Positions 44,774-53,281 of a DNA stretch of 64,000 nucleotides are shown piece after piece. A model generated the notes under the pieces. That model did not search any database and had not been told where the DNA came from. It saw only the letters and a list, made by a program, of their open reading frames with translations. Numbering within the stretch: the first letter of the stretch is position 1; each line of letters starts with the position of its first letter. The position numbers were made by a program, and so were the translations under genes. The stretch comes from Acidimicrobium ferrooxidans DSM 10331 (GTDB lineage: Bacteria; Actinomycetota; Acidimicrobiia; Acidimicrobiales; Acidimicrobiaceae): the NCBI RefSeq assembly GCF_000023265.1, contig NC_013124.1:496001-560000 (forward strand), written 5' to 3'.

Positions 44774-45267
44774 GCGTCGAGCTCGTGCTCGGGGCTCGGC
44801 GATCGGGCAAGTCGGCCTGGGCGGAGGCGCGCGCCGTCGAGCTGCGGATCGGGACCTATCTCGCCACCGCAGCGGCACACGCGCTCGATGCGGAGCGTCT
44901 CGCGGCCCATCGTGCGAGGCGCATCGGGCGCTTCGTGACGCTCGAGCCGGGCGACCCGGGCGAACTCGTGGAGTTGGTCCGGACCGTCCCGGGGGGCCTC
45001 CTGCTCGACGGGCTCGGGCTCTGGGTCGGCTGGCAGCTGAGCTCGGACCACGACGTGTCCTCGGGCGAGCTCGTCGCGGCGCTCGCACGGCGGAGCTCCC
45101 CGACGATCGTCGTCTCCGACGAGGTCGGGTGGTCGGTGCATCCCGAGCGTGCACTCGCGCAGCGCTTCGTCGATGAGCTCGGTGCGCTCAACCAGGCGGT
45201 GGCCGCCATCGCGGCCCAAGTCACCCTCGTGGTCGCGGGCCTGCCGCTTCGGCTCAAAGGTGCGTGA
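44770..45267 (+). CDS. cobU: Adenosylcobinamide kinase / adenosylcobinamide-phosphate guanylyltransferase
   Basis: The 165-residue enzyme has the P-loop LGARRSGKS at residues 7-15 and the late motifs VSDEVGWSVHPE, RFVDELGALNQAVA and VVAGLPLRLKG, all in the family order. It phosphorylates adenosylcobinamide and then transfers GMP to it. It is somewhat shorter than the usual 175-185 residues. The GTG start overlaps the cobI stop by 4 nt. Confidence 0.9.
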   Translation: MSVELVLGARRSGKSAWAEARAVELRIGTYLATAAAHALDAERLAAHRARRIGRFVTLEPGDPGELVELVRTVPGGLLLDGLGLWVGWQLSSDHDVSSGELVAALARRSSPTIVVSDEVGWSVHPERALAQRFVDELGALNQAVAAIAAQVTLVVAGLPLRLKGA

Positions 45268-45996
45268 GTGAAGCTCGTCCGCTCGCTCGCCGGGGGCCTC
45301 GGCTTCCTCACGATCTGGCCGTTCGCGGCACCGGTGAGCGCCGAGAGCGTCCTCGGGTTCCCGCTCGCGGGTGTGCTGGTGGGGCTGTGCCTCGTCGTCG
45401 TCAGGGTCGGAGCCCAGCGTGCCGGAGCCCTCGTGGTGGGGGCGCTCGCGTTGGCGGCGGACGCACTCGTGACGCGTGGGCTCCACTACGACGCGCTCGC
45501 CGACACCGCCGACGGGCTCGGGGGGTTCATGGAGCCGGCAGAGCGTCTCGCGGCGATGGACGACCCCCGTCTCGGCGGCCTCGGCGCTCTCGCGCTCGCG
45601 GTGACGGTGGTGGTGCGCGCTGCGGTGCTCGGTGCGGCTGGCATCAGCGCGCTCGGGCTCGTGCTCGCGCTCGCCTGGTCGCGCTCCGTCATGGGTGTGG
45701 TGGTGCTGGAGAGTCCGAGTGCAAAGCCCGGTGGCATGACGCGGTGGTTCCGCGACGCCTCGCTCGGGGTGCGTGTCGCCTCGGTGAGTGCCCTCGTCGT
45801 GTTCTCGGCGGCGATCGTCGTGGTCGAGGGCGCGCCGGGGTTGTTCGGCGTGTGCGTCGGGACGATCGCGGGCGGGTTGCTGTGGCTGAGGGCCACTCGC
45901 GCGCTCGGCGGCGTCACCGGGGATGTGGTCGGCGCGGTCGGCATCGTGGCCGAGACCGCGCTCATCGTGGGGGTCGTGCTGGGTGCGACGCACTAG
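45268..45996 (+). CDS. cobS: Adenosylcobinamide-GDP ribazoletransferase (cobalamin synthase)
   Basis: The 242-residue integral membrane enzyme has about six hydrophobic segments and the catalytic motif HYDALADTADGLGG near residue 73, then MDDPRLGGLGALAL. It joins the lower-ligand nucleotide to adenosylcobinamide-GDP. The GTG start directly follows the cobU stop. Confidence 0.9.
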   Translation: MKLVRSLAGGLGFLTIWPFAAPVSAESVLGFPLAGVLVGLCLVVVRVGAQRAGALVVGALALAADALVTRGLHYDALADTADGLGGFMEPAERLAAMDDPRLGGLGALALAVTVVVRAAVLGAAGISALGLVLALAWSRSVMGVVVLESPSAKPGGMTRWFRDASLGVRVASVSALVVFSAAIVVVEGAPGLFGVCVGTIAGGLLWLRATRALGGVTGDVVGAVGIVAETALIVGVVLGATH

Positions 45997-46882
45997 GTCG
46001 CTCGAGCTCGCGGTCGCGCTCGGGCTCGATGCGATGCTCGGTGACCCGCCCGACCGCTGGCACCCGGTGGCCTGGTTCGGTCGGGCCGCGAGCGTGCTCG
46101 AGCGACGCTACTGGCGTGACGATCGTCGTGTCGGCGCGCTCGTGGCAGGTGCGCTCGTTGTGGGTGGCACGCTGGTCGGCGCGGTGATCGATCGCGTGCC
46201 TGGTGGGGCCCTAGCCAGTGCGTGGGTCGCCCTCGGAGGGGCCGGGCTGCGGCGACGAGCGCTCGACGTCGCGCGTGCGTTGGACGACGGTGACCTCGAG
46301 CAGGCGCGTGCGTGGCTCGGCTGGCTCGTGGGTCGCGATCGCGACGGGCTGGACGCGACCGAGATCGCGCGCGCGACCATCGAGTCCGTGGCCGAGAACA
46401 CGGTGGATGCCGTGCTCGGCCCCATGGTCTGGCACGTCGCGCTCGGCTCGATGGGCTCGATCGCGCTGCGCGCCGTCAACACCCTCGATGCGATGGTCGG
46501 CCATCGGAACGCTCGGTTCGAGCGGTTCGGGTGGTTCGCAGCACGCCTCGACGATCTCGTCATGGCGCCGCCACGCCGGCTCGCGATCGCGCTCGCGGCG
46601 CCGTCGCATCGCCGGCTCCTCCCGGCGGCTCGGTCGCACCCGAGTCCGAACGCCGGGCCCATGGAGGCGCTGGTGGCGGCCGCGGTCGGCGTGCGCCTCG
46701 GTGGTGTCAACCGCTACGGGGACGCGGTCGTCGAGCTCCCGGTGCTCGATGGCGGACCCCCGCCCGACGCCGCAGCCATTCGGCGGGCGGTTCGGTGGTC
46801 GCGCAGCGTGACACTTGGCACGCTCGCCTTTCTCGCCGTGGCCGAGCAGGCGGCGAACGCGGCGGTGGGCCGGGCCCCGTAG
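45983..46882 (+). CDS. cobD: Adenosylcobinamide-phosphate synthase
   Basis: The 299-residue membrane protein of the CbiB/CobD type shows ALGLDAMLGDPPDRWHPVAWFG near the start, TIESVAENTVDAVLGPM near residue 135, and NTLDAMVGHRNARFERFGWFAARLDD after it. It attaches the aminopropanol linker to the corrin. The most likely start is GTG 45983, inside the end of cobS (14-nt overlap). The gene is the last of the cob operon. Confidence 0.9.
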   Translation: MRRTRSLELAVALGLDAMLGDPPDRWHPVAWFGRAASVLERRYWRDDRRVGALVAGALVVGGTLVGAVIDRVPGGALASAWVALGGAGLRRRALDVARALDDGDLEQARAWLGWLVGRDRDGLDATEIARATIESVAENTVDAVLGPMVWHVALGSMGSIALRAVNTLDAMVGHRNARFERFGWFAARLDDLVMAPPRRLAIALAAPSHRRLLPAARSHPSPNAGPMEALVAAAVGVRLGGVNRYGDAVVELPVLDGGPPPDAAAIRRAVRWSRSVTLGTLAFLAVAEQAANAAVGRAP

Positions 46883-46885
46883 CGT
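46880..46885 (+). promoter_or_regulatory. -10 box TAGCGT before yjbQ
   Basis: TAGCGT overlaps the cobD stop codon and ends 6 nt before GTG 46892, so yjbQ can be transcribed on its own as a leaderless mRNA. Confidence 0.4.
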
Positions 46886-46891
46886 GGTGGT

Positions 46892-47365
46892 GTGCTGGTT
46901 CGTGAGGTGCGTGTGCACACGGGGCGTCGGCTCGTCACCGACGTCTCCGCCCTCGTCGCAGCGATCGTCGCCGACCAGGGCGATGGCCTCGTCAACTGCG
47001 TGGTGCCGCATGCGACGGCAGGTCTTTGCCTGATGGAGATCGGCTCGGGATCGGAAGACGACCTCGCCGTCATGCTCGAGCAGCTCGCGCCGCGCACGAC
47101 GCCGTGGCGCCACCGACACGGAACTCCCGGGCACGGGCGTGATCACGTCATTCCGGCGGTCGTTGCGCCCTCGGTGGTGCTGCCGGTGATCGACGGTCGC
47201 CTGCTGCTCGGCACCTGGCAGTCGCTCGTCATCGTCGATTCGAACGTCGACAACCCCGAGCGGCGGCTCGTCGTCGCCATGCTGGCTGATGGCAAATCCC
47301 GGGGCGCGAGCGCACCCGAGGAGCGCTCGGATGCGGGCGAACGGCCCGGTCGGGACGTGCCTTAG
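46892..47365 (+). CDS. YjbQ/UPF0047 family protein
   Basis: The 157-residue protein matches YjbQ. VPHATAGLCLMEIGSG is near residue 40, WRHRHGTPGHGRDHVIPAVV supplies the conserved His cluster, and GTWQSLVIVDSNVDNPERRL follows. Family members show weak thiamine-phosphate synthase activity in vitro; the real substrate is not settled. The last 25 residues are charged and not conserved. Its stop overlaps that of the convergent epimerase gene by 4 nt (TTAG). Confidence 0.87.
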   Translation: MLVREVRVHTGRRLVTDVSALVAAIVADQGDGLVNCVVPHATAGLCLMEIGSGSEDDLAVMLEQLAPRTTPWRHRHGTPGHGRDHVIPAVVAPSVVLPVIDGRLLLGTWQSLVIVDSNVDNPERRLVVAMLADGKSRGASAPEERSDAGERPGRDVP

Positions 47366-47904
47366 GCCGTGCGCAGACGACCTGAGGGCCGCCGCTCCGG
47401 TGGGACCTGTGCGATGAGTGGGTTCGTCTGGTCGCGCTCGGAGATGACGGGGTCATCGAGCTGCCAGAGGCCGTGGAACGTGGGGTCGTTCCAGCGGAGT
47501 CCGAGTTCGTCGTCGGGGTTGTAGTAGCCGTCGACGAGGTAGGTCAGCGTCAGGTCCGTGAGGGCGGCGAAACCGTGGGCGACCCCAGGGGGGATGAAGA
47601 GGCCGATCGGGTCCTCGTCGCCCATCAGCAGGGACCACGTCGTGCCCTCGGTCCGCGATCCGTGGCGAAAGTCATAGAGCAGCACCTGTGCCGTGCCCCG
47701 CACGACGTACCAGTAGTCGGCCTGGTGGAGGTGGTAGTGCATGCCCACGAGCGAGCCAGCGACCTTGTCGGAGCGCGACCCCTGCACCATCTCACGACCG
47801 AGCGGGAACCACGAGCGACGATAGGTCTCTTGGAACGCGCCGCGCGCGTCGGCGTGGACGGTCGGGCGGATGACGATCACGTCGGCGATCTCTCCGTGGG
47901 CCAT
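47362..47904 (-). CDS. dTDP-4-dehydrorhamnose 3,5-epimerase-like cupin
   Basis: The 180-residue protein is a double-stranded beta-helix of the RmlC type. It has DARGAFQETYRRSWFP, GSLVGMHYHLHQADYWYVVRG with a His pair, IPPGVAHGFAALTDL with the catalytic-type His, and VDGYYNPDDELGLRWNDP. RmlC makes dTDP-L-rhamnose precursors. No other rhamnose genes are nearby, so a related sugar epimerase is possible. AGGAGG precedes ATG 47904, with a TACACT -10 box about 30 nt upstream. Confidence 0.85.
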   Translation of the reverse strand: MAHGEIADVIVIRPTVHADARGAFQETYRRSWFPLGREMVQGSRSDKVAGSLVGMHYHLHQADYWYVVRGTAQVLLYDFRHGSRTEGTTWSLLMGDEDPIGLFIPPGVAHGFAALTDLTLTYLVDGYYNPDDELGLRWNDPTFHGLWQLDDPVISERDQTNPLIAQVPPERRPSGRLRTA

Positions 47905-47993
47905 GGCAACCTCCTGACTCGCCGGCTCAGTGTAGGCCCGGCCAAGCTAAGTGGGCGGTGGCCGTGAGTCTCTGAGCGATCGGCGACATTCGG

Positions 47994-47999
47994 TAGGCT
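47994..47999 (+). promoter_or_regulatory. -10 box TAGGCT for the DUF4115 protein gene
   Basis: TAGGCT lies 42 nt before ATG 48042, giving a short leader that contains the AAGGAG ribosome site at about 48032-48037. Confidence 0.45.
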
Positions 48000-48041
48000 A
48001 TGAGTGGCACAGTTGCACGCACGGTGCACGCAAGGAGCTCT

Positions 48042-49217
48042 ATGAATGCAGCGATCGTGATCGTCGCGCTCTTCGTGGTGGTCGGCGTCGTGGCCATCGT
48101 CTCGCTTCGAGGACGTACGCGCGAGGTGCGCACGGTCGATCACCATCAGCGAGCGCTCGACACGCTCGAGCGCTTCGCCAAGGAGCGCGGTGTGCAAGCC
48201 GACCATCGCGTCGGCTTGCCCAAGAGCGAGCAACGTCGAGTCGCCGCCGGATCGGACGACGCGCCCCCGGTGCGGCTCGACCTCGGTCGGCTCGCCGACC
48301 TCACCGACCCGGACATGATCCGCATCGAGGCGGACTACCTGGCGAGTGGCGCCAGCGCCGAGACATCCGCTCAGGCGCCCGGTGACGAGGAACCGACGAA
48401 GGATGCTGCCGTGGCCGCATCCACGGAGGACGAGGCGGTCGAGCAGGCCCCGCCACCGGCGACGAGGCCGATCGATCGGGCCGTGGCCGATCGGACCACG
48501 GCGATGGCGGCGATCACGCCCGATCGAGCGCCCGAGGACCGAACCGAACTGCTCTCGGCGGTGGGCCCATCGGCCGCCGTGGCCGCCGACGATCGATCGC
48601 ACCGCGGTGACGACGCTGTGCGCGAGCACCGGGTCTACCAGCTCCATCGGCGTACTCGGCTCCCGGCCGTGATCGGTGGTGCGGGAATCGCGGCGATCGC
48701 GATCGGTCTCGTCGCCTTCGAACTCTCGAGCCACCATGCGGCAGCACCGACGTCGCAGTCCGCCTCGAGCCCGACCTCGTCGGCGCCCTCGACCACGAAG
48801 CAGTCGTCGAACGCGAAGACCTCGACGACGTCGGCGTCGAAGAAGACCTCGACGACGTCGAAGACGACGTCGTCGGCGAAGAAGGCCAAGGGTTCGGCGA
48901 GCGCTGGGCCGGCGGTCGCGCTGGTGAGCTCCAGCAGTACCGGCGCGACCTACAACGTGGTCGGCGGTGCCCACACCGTCGTTCTGCAGGTGTCGAGCGC
49001 ACCCTGCTGGGTCGAGGACGCCCAGGCTCCCGGTGGTCAGGTGCTCTGGGACGCGACCTTGCCGGCGGGTGGCAGCTACACGATCTCCTGGAGCGGTGGA
49101 CCGCTGTGGCTCCGCACCGGCAACTCGGGCGTGCTGTCGGTGAGCGTGAACGGCCATCCGGTGCACTTCAGCGCACCGCCGGGTCCGTTCGACCTGCTGT
49201 TCCAGCCGGTGCGTTAG
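48042..49217 (+). CDS. Two-pass membrane protein with RodZ-type DUF4115 domain
   Basis: The 391-residue protein starts with a hydrophobic helix (AAIVIVALFVVVGVVAIVSL). A long charged region of about 180 residues follows, then a second membrane segment (AVIGGAGIAAIAIGLVAF), a Ser/Thr/Lys linker and a C-terminal beta domain with PCWVEDAQAPGGQVLW, LPAGGSYTISW and LRTGNSGVLSVSVNGHPV. That last pattern resembles the DUF4115 domain at the outside end of RodZ. The N-terminal helix-turn-helix of RodZ is missing. A role in cell shape or envelope is inference. AAGGAG sets the start at ATG 48042. Confidence 0.65.
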   Translation: MNAAIVIVALFVVVGVVAIVSLRGRTREVRTVDHHQRALDTLERFAKERGVQADHRVGLPKSEQRRVAAGSDDAPPVRLDLGRLADLTDPDMIRIEADYLASGASAETSAQAPGDEEPTKDAAVAASTEDEAVEQAPPPATRPIDRAVADRTTAMAAITPDRAPEDRTELLSAVGPSAAVAADDRSHRGDDAVREHRVYQLHRRTRLPAVIGGAGIAAIAIGLVAFELSSHHAAAPTSQSASSPTSSAPSTTKQSSNAKTSTTSASKKTSTTSKTTSSAKKAKGSASAGPAVALVSSSSTGATYNVVGGAHTVVLQVSSAPCWVEDAQAPGGQVLWDATLPAGGSYTISWSGGPLWLRTGNSGVLSVSVNGHPVHFSAPPGPFDLLFQPVR

Positions 49218-51286
49218 TCGGTCGCTGGGGTCAGCGCCGCTTGCACGAAGGCAAGGACCTGGGCCTCGTCGTGCCAGGCGTCCTTGCGCTTCGTGGGCCC
49301 GAGGTGACCTTGTTCGTCGTCGACACGGATCCACACCCGTGCCTCGGGATTGACCAACCGGAGCTTGGCTACGTACTTGAGTGGTTCGAAGAAGCCGACG
49401 CGCACGTCGTTCAGCCCGGTCGTGACGAGGATCGGCGGGTAGGTCCCTTCGTGCAGGTTGTCGTAGGGGCTCCATCGCGCCATCGTCTCGGCGATGACGT
49501 CGGATTCGAGCGGATTGCCCCACTCCTCCCACTCCGTCACGGTGAGCGGCAGTGAGGGGTCGGACATCGTCGTCAGGCAGTCGACGAAGGGGACCTCGAG
49601 GACGGCGGCCGCGAAGCGCTCTGGCGCCCGATTGAGGGCCGCACCGACGGTGATGCCGCCCGCACTGGCACCACGAATGGCGATCGCGGAGGGATCGGCG
49701 ATGCCCTCCGCAACGAGGCCTGCCACGACGTCGAGCAGGTCGCGCACGGTCCGTTCCTTGCGCTCGAGCCGACCGGCGTCGTACCACGATCGGCCGAGTT
49801 CGCCGCCGCCTCGCACGTGAGCGATGGCGAACGTGATGCCCGCGTCCAAGAGTGAGAGGCGCGAGATCGAGAAGGTCGGGTCGATGGCCTCCTCGTAGGC
49901 GCCGTAGGCGTAGACGAGCACGGGTCCCGGCGCAGGTGCGCTCCGGCGGCGAGCGATCGTGACCGGGACGAGGACGCCGTCGTCGGCGGGGAGCCACAGC
50001 CGTCTCGTCTCGTAGTCGTCGAGGTCGACGTCGCCACCGACGCGCTGGCGCCAGCGCTGCGTCGTCGTCTCGGTGGTCGGCATGTAGGACCAGATGGTGG
50101 CGGGCTCGACGAGCGAGACCGTCTCGAAGCGAACCTCGTCGTCGTCGAGGTCGAGGTTGCCGACCAGCGCTGCGGTCGAGGGCTGCTCGGGATCGACGAG
50201 GAGGCGACGTTCGCTCGCTGGCGCTCCCCAGGGGAGGAACGACACGACGAGCGAGGCGCGGCGTCGCGTCTGGATCGCAAGGCCGTGGCGGGTGATCTCG
50301 AACCCCTCCAGGATCTCGCCGTCCTCGAGTAGGTCGACCTCGGTGAGGGGTTGCTCGGGGTCGGCGGTGCGGAAGAGACGGAACTCGGCGTCGTCGCGGC
50401 TCTCGATGAGGTAGAACCCGTCCGGGCCGTGGTCGAGCTGGTAGAGTCGACCCTCCTCGCGCGGTGCGAAGGGCCGAGGGGGGGTCGCGAGTGGGTCGGT
50501 GGCGTCGAGGAGCCACCATTGGCTCGTGCGCTTGGATTCGGCCTGGATGGTCAAGAAGGCGCGATCCTTCGTCCGTCCCACGTCGAGGAAGTAGTGGGCA
50601 TCGGGTTCTTCGAGCACGAGGATGTCGTCGGACGGGTCGCTGCCGATGCGGTGTGCCCACACGGACGCGGGGCGCAGGGTCTCGTCGGGGCGCGTGTAGA
50701 GGAGCGTTCGCGAGTCGTTGGAGAGGACGAAGCCGTAGCCGGCCGGAAAGATCTCCTCGGCTCGAGTGATGATGCCGGCCTCCAGCCGGCCGACGACGAG
50801 GCGGAGCTGCTCGGAGCCGTCGGTGTCGACGCCGACGACGACGGTGTGCTCGTCGTCGCCGATCAGGAGTCCGGCGAGTGCGAAGTAGGCGTGACCGTCG
50901 GCCCAGGCGTTCTCGTCGAGGACGAGCTCGCGTGGTCCGCCTGCGACGGGCTCGCGGTAGTGCACCGGATAGTCGAGGTCCGGTTCGATCCGGCTGAGGT
51001 AGCGCCATGACCCGCGACGGACGGGGTAGCTCTCGTCGGGTTCGACCACGCGTGAGCGGATCGTCGCCTCGATGCGTGTTGCGGCGGGCGCCAGGCGTTC
51101 TGCGAGTGCTGCGAAGCTGGTGCGAGCCGAGGCGATCATGTGCTGGGTGCGCGGGTCGTCGATCGAGCGCAGATACCAGTAGGGGTCGATCCGTGTGCCC
51201 GCCCGCCCTCGGAGCGTGTGTGGTTCGGGGTCGGGAGCACCGAGAGGAGCGAGGTCCCTCGTGAGGGCATCGAGCATCGTGCGCAT
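49214..51286 (-). CDS. ptrB: Oligopeptidase B (S9A serine peptidase)
   Basis: The 690-residue protein has an N-terminal beta-propeller (DPYWYLRSIDDPR; SWRYLSRIEPDLDYPVHYR) and a C-terminal alpha/beta-hydrolase domain. The catalytic residues are visible as Ser in RGASAGGITVG, Asp in TGLNDVRVGFFEP and His in DEQGHLGPTKR. It cleaves small peptides after basic residues, in the cytoplasm. ATG 51286 is chosen because TACACT ends 7 nt upstream. Its stop overlaps that of the DUF4115 gene (TTAG). Confidence 0.9.
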   Translation of the reverse strand: MRTMLDALTRDLAPLGAPDPEPHTLRGRAGTRIDPYWYLRSIDDPRTQHMIASARTSFAALAERLAPAATRIEATIRSRVVEPDESYPVRRGSWRYLSRIEPDLDYPVHYREPVAGGPRELVLDENAWADGHAYFALAGLLIGDDEHTVVVGVDTDGSEQLRLVVGRLEAGIITRAEEIFPAGYGFVLSNDSRTLLYTRPDETLRPASVWAHRIGSDPSDDILVLEEPDAHYFLDVGRTKDRAFLTIQAESKRTSQWWLLDATDPLATPPRPFAPREEGRLYQLDHGPDGFYLIESRDDAEFRLFRTADPEQPLTEVDLLEDGEILEGFEITRHGLAIQTRRRASLVVSFLPWGAPASERRLLVDPEQPSTAALVGNLDLDDDEVRFETVSLVEPATIWSYMPTTETTTQRWRQRVGGDVDLDDYETRRLWLPADDGVLVPVTIARRRSAPAPGPVLVYAYGAYEEAIDPTFSISRLSLLDAGITFAIAHVRGGGELGRSWYDAGRLERKERTVRDLLDVVAGLVAEGIADPSAIAIRGASAGGITVGAALNRAPERFAAAVLEVPFVDCLTTMSDPSLPLTVTEWEEWGNPLESDVIAETMARWSPYDNLHEGTYPPILVTTGLNDVRVGFFEPLKYVAKLRLVNPEARVWIRVDDEQGHLGPTKRKDAWHDEAQVLAFVQAALTPATD

Positions 51287-51293
51287 GGACGCG

Positions 51294-51299
51294 AGTGTA
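51294..51299 (-). promoter_or_regulatory. -10 box TACACT before oligopeptidase B
   Basis: On the minus strand TACACT is followed by 7 nt and ATG 51286, with no ribosome site, again a leaderless arrangement. Confidence 0.5.
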
Positions 51300-51334
51300 G
51301 GGAGCGCCGTTGGCTCGGGCCGTTCGGGGCGATA

Positions 51335-51340
51335 TAGACT
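51335..51340 (+). promoter_or_regulatory. -10 box TAGACT before sufB
   Basis: TATAGACT ends about 28 nt before ATG 51369. The leader contains GGGAGG as ribosome site. Confidence 0.55.
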
Positions 51341-51368
51341 ACCGAGGTAGTGCAAATAGGGAGGCCCG

Positions 51369-52769
51369 ATGGCGAAGGTTGACCTGGCCCTCGATCGCTA
51401 CAAGCTCGGCTGGTCTGACGAAGAGGCCTATGTCTTCAAGCCCCGCAAGGGCTTGAGCCGCGAGATCGTCGAGGAGATGTCGCGCATCAAGGGCGAACCC
51501 GAGTGGATGCGCCGATTCCGCCTCCGCTCGCTCGACTACTTCTTCCGTCGGCCGATGGCGCCGTGGTTCGCGGTGAACATGCCCGACCTCGACTTCGATG
51601 ACATCTACTACTACATCAAGCCGACCGATCGCCAGGTGGACCAGTGGGAGGCACTCCCTGAGACCATCAAGCGAACCTGGGACCGCCTCGGCATCCCTGA
51701 GGCTGAGCGGAAGTACCTCGCCGGCGTCACCGCCCAGTACGAGTCCGAGGTCGTCTACCACCGCAACCGCGAGGAGCTCGCCCAGCAAGGGGTCATCTTC
51801 ACCGACATGGACTCGGCCGTGCGCGAGTACCCCGACCTCGTGCGCCAGTACTTCGGCACCGTGATTCCTCCGAACGACAACAAGTTCGCTGCGCTCAACT
51901 CAGCGGTGTGGTCGGGGGGTTCGTTCATCTACGTGCCGCCAGGGGTCAAGGTCGACATGCCCCTCCAGGCGTACTTCCGCATCAACGCCGAGAACATGGG
52001 GCAGTTCGAGCGGACCCTGATCATCGCGGACGAGGGCGCGCAGGTCCACTACATCGAGGGGTGTTCGGCGCCGGTCTACTCGAGCGACTCTCTGCACTCG
52101 GCCGTGGTCGAGCTCATCGCCAAGCCCGGTGCGCGCATCACCTACACGACCATCCAGAACTGGTCGTCCAACGTCTACAACTTGGTGACGAAGCGTGCTC
52201 GAGCAGAGGCCGAGGCTCGAGTCGAGTGGATCGACGGCAACATCGGCTCGAGGCTCACGATGAAGTACCCGTCGGTGTATCTCGTGGGTCCGAAGGCGTC
52301 CGGTGAGGTGCTGTCGGTGGCCTACGCCGGTGCCGGCCAACACCAGGACACGGGCGCGAAGATGATCCATGCTGCTCCGGAGACCACGTCGACCATCGTG
52401 TCGAAGTCGATCTCGAAGGACGGGGGCAATGCGACCTATCGCGGACTCGTCCACGTCGACGATGGCGCCGAGGGCGCGCGGAGCTTCGTGCGTTGCGACG
52501 CGCTGTTGCTCGACGACCATTCGGTGTCGGAGACCAAGCCCTACATGGAGGTCGCCGAGCGCGCGTCGTGGATCGGTCATGAGGCAACGATCTCCAAGGT
52601 CAGCGACGACCAGCTGTTCTATCTGATGAGCCGGGGTCTGTCGGAGTCGCAGGCGATGAGCATGATCGTGAACGGCTTCATCGAGCCGGTGACGCGAACC
52701 CTGCCGATGGAGTATGCCGTGGAGTGGTCGCGGCTCATCGAGCTCCAGATGGACGGGGCGGTCGGCTAG
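51369..52769 (+). CDS. sufB: Fe-S cluster assembly protein SufB
   Basis: The 466-residue protein is full length. It shows [19 protein letters not shown] at the start, [20 protein letters not shown] in the middle and a beta-helix core with YIEGCSAP and [14 protein letters not shown] carrying a conserved Cys. The tail [17 protein letters not shown] is typical. SufB is the scaffold subunit of the SufBCD complex. The usual neighbours sufD and sufC are absent here: the next 10 kb is accessory DNA. The only cysteine desulfurase in the window is 42 kb away. Confidence 0.95.
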   Translation: MAKVDLALDRYKLGWSDEEAYVFKPRKGLSREIVEEMSRIKGEPEWMRRFRLRSLDYFFRRPMAPWFAVNMPDLDFDDIYYYIKPTDRQVDQWEALPETIKRTWDRLGIPEAERKYLAGVTAQYESEVVYHRNREELAQQGVIFTDMDSAVREYPDLVRQYFGTVIPPNDNKFAALNSAVWSGGSFIYVPPGVKVDMPLQAYFRINAENMGQFERTLIIADEGAQVHYIEGCSAPVYSSDSLHSAVVELIAKPGARITYTTIQNWSSNVYNLVTKRARAEAEARVEWIDGNIGSRLTMKYPSVYLVGPKASGEVLSVAYAGAGQHQDTGAKMIHAAPETTSTIVSKSISKDGGNATYRGLVHVDDGAEGARSFVRCDALLLDDHSVSETKPYMEVAERASWIGHEATISKVSDDQLFYLMSRGLSESQAMSMIVNGFIEPVTRTLPMEYAVEWSRLIELQMDGAVG

Positions 52770-53249
52770 GTCGTCGTCGCTGCCGCGAGCGCGCGCTGGT
52801 TGGCGGGGTCGTAGCCGAGTTCGCCTCGAGGTCGTTCCATGGCGGCGTCCCGGGGCGCGCGGGCATCGCTCGCCGACATGTCTGCTCTTTCGTAGCTCGT
52901 CGCATTTGGGAGCTTCGGGGGCCGTGGTCGGTGTTTGGTCTGCGAGGCTTCTCGGGGAGCCATCGGAGGCTCGTCGCACGCGCATCCGGGCGCTGGGGCA
53001 ACGATCGTCGTCGTGTCGCGACGTGCACGAGCCGCTCGACCGTGCCTCGCCAGATTCAAGGTCTCGCCGTGAGGTTCGCCGGCTGAGGGTCGTGTGAGCG
53101 CATCGCGATGCCTGAAGCGTACGCCGGCTCGCAGTCGCGGCCCGAACTCAGATGGCCTGCGCCGTTGTCGGCTGTGGGCACGGGGGCGCGACAGCTGGGC
53201 AGCGGCGCCGTCGTGAGGATCGAGGACGATGCGCATCGAAGGCCGGTGG
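52770..53249. other. Gene-free start of the accessory island
   Basis: About 480 bp between sufB and the promoter of the effector-like gene. No gene or RNA is recognisable. Confidence 0.45.
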
Positions 53250-53255
53250 TACAAT
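53250..53255 (+). promoter_or_regulatory. -10 box TACAAT before the effector-like gene
   Basis: TACAAT lies 27 nt before GTG 53282, and GGAGG is placed 4 nt before that GTG. The pair decides the start codon in favour of 53282 over an ATG at 53108. Confidence 0.6.
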
Positions 53256-53281
53256 CGGCCGGAGAGCCATTCGGAGGCGTC

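Noticed and set aside
47905-51008. A minus-strand open frame of over 1000 codons across the DUF4115 and oligopeptidase B genes
   Set aside because: Arg/Pro-rich composition, no domain, and it lies opposite or out of frame to genes with clear domains and catalytic motifs.
52766-52879. A 37-codon minus-strand frame overlapping the end of sufB
   Set aside because: It overlaps the last codons of sufB, has no ribosome site, and I recognise no family.
53108-53281. An upstream ATG that would lengthen the effector-like protein by 58 residues
   Set aside because: No ribosome site there, while TACAAT and GGAGG are correctly spaced for GTG 53282. The extra residues have no similarity to anything I know.
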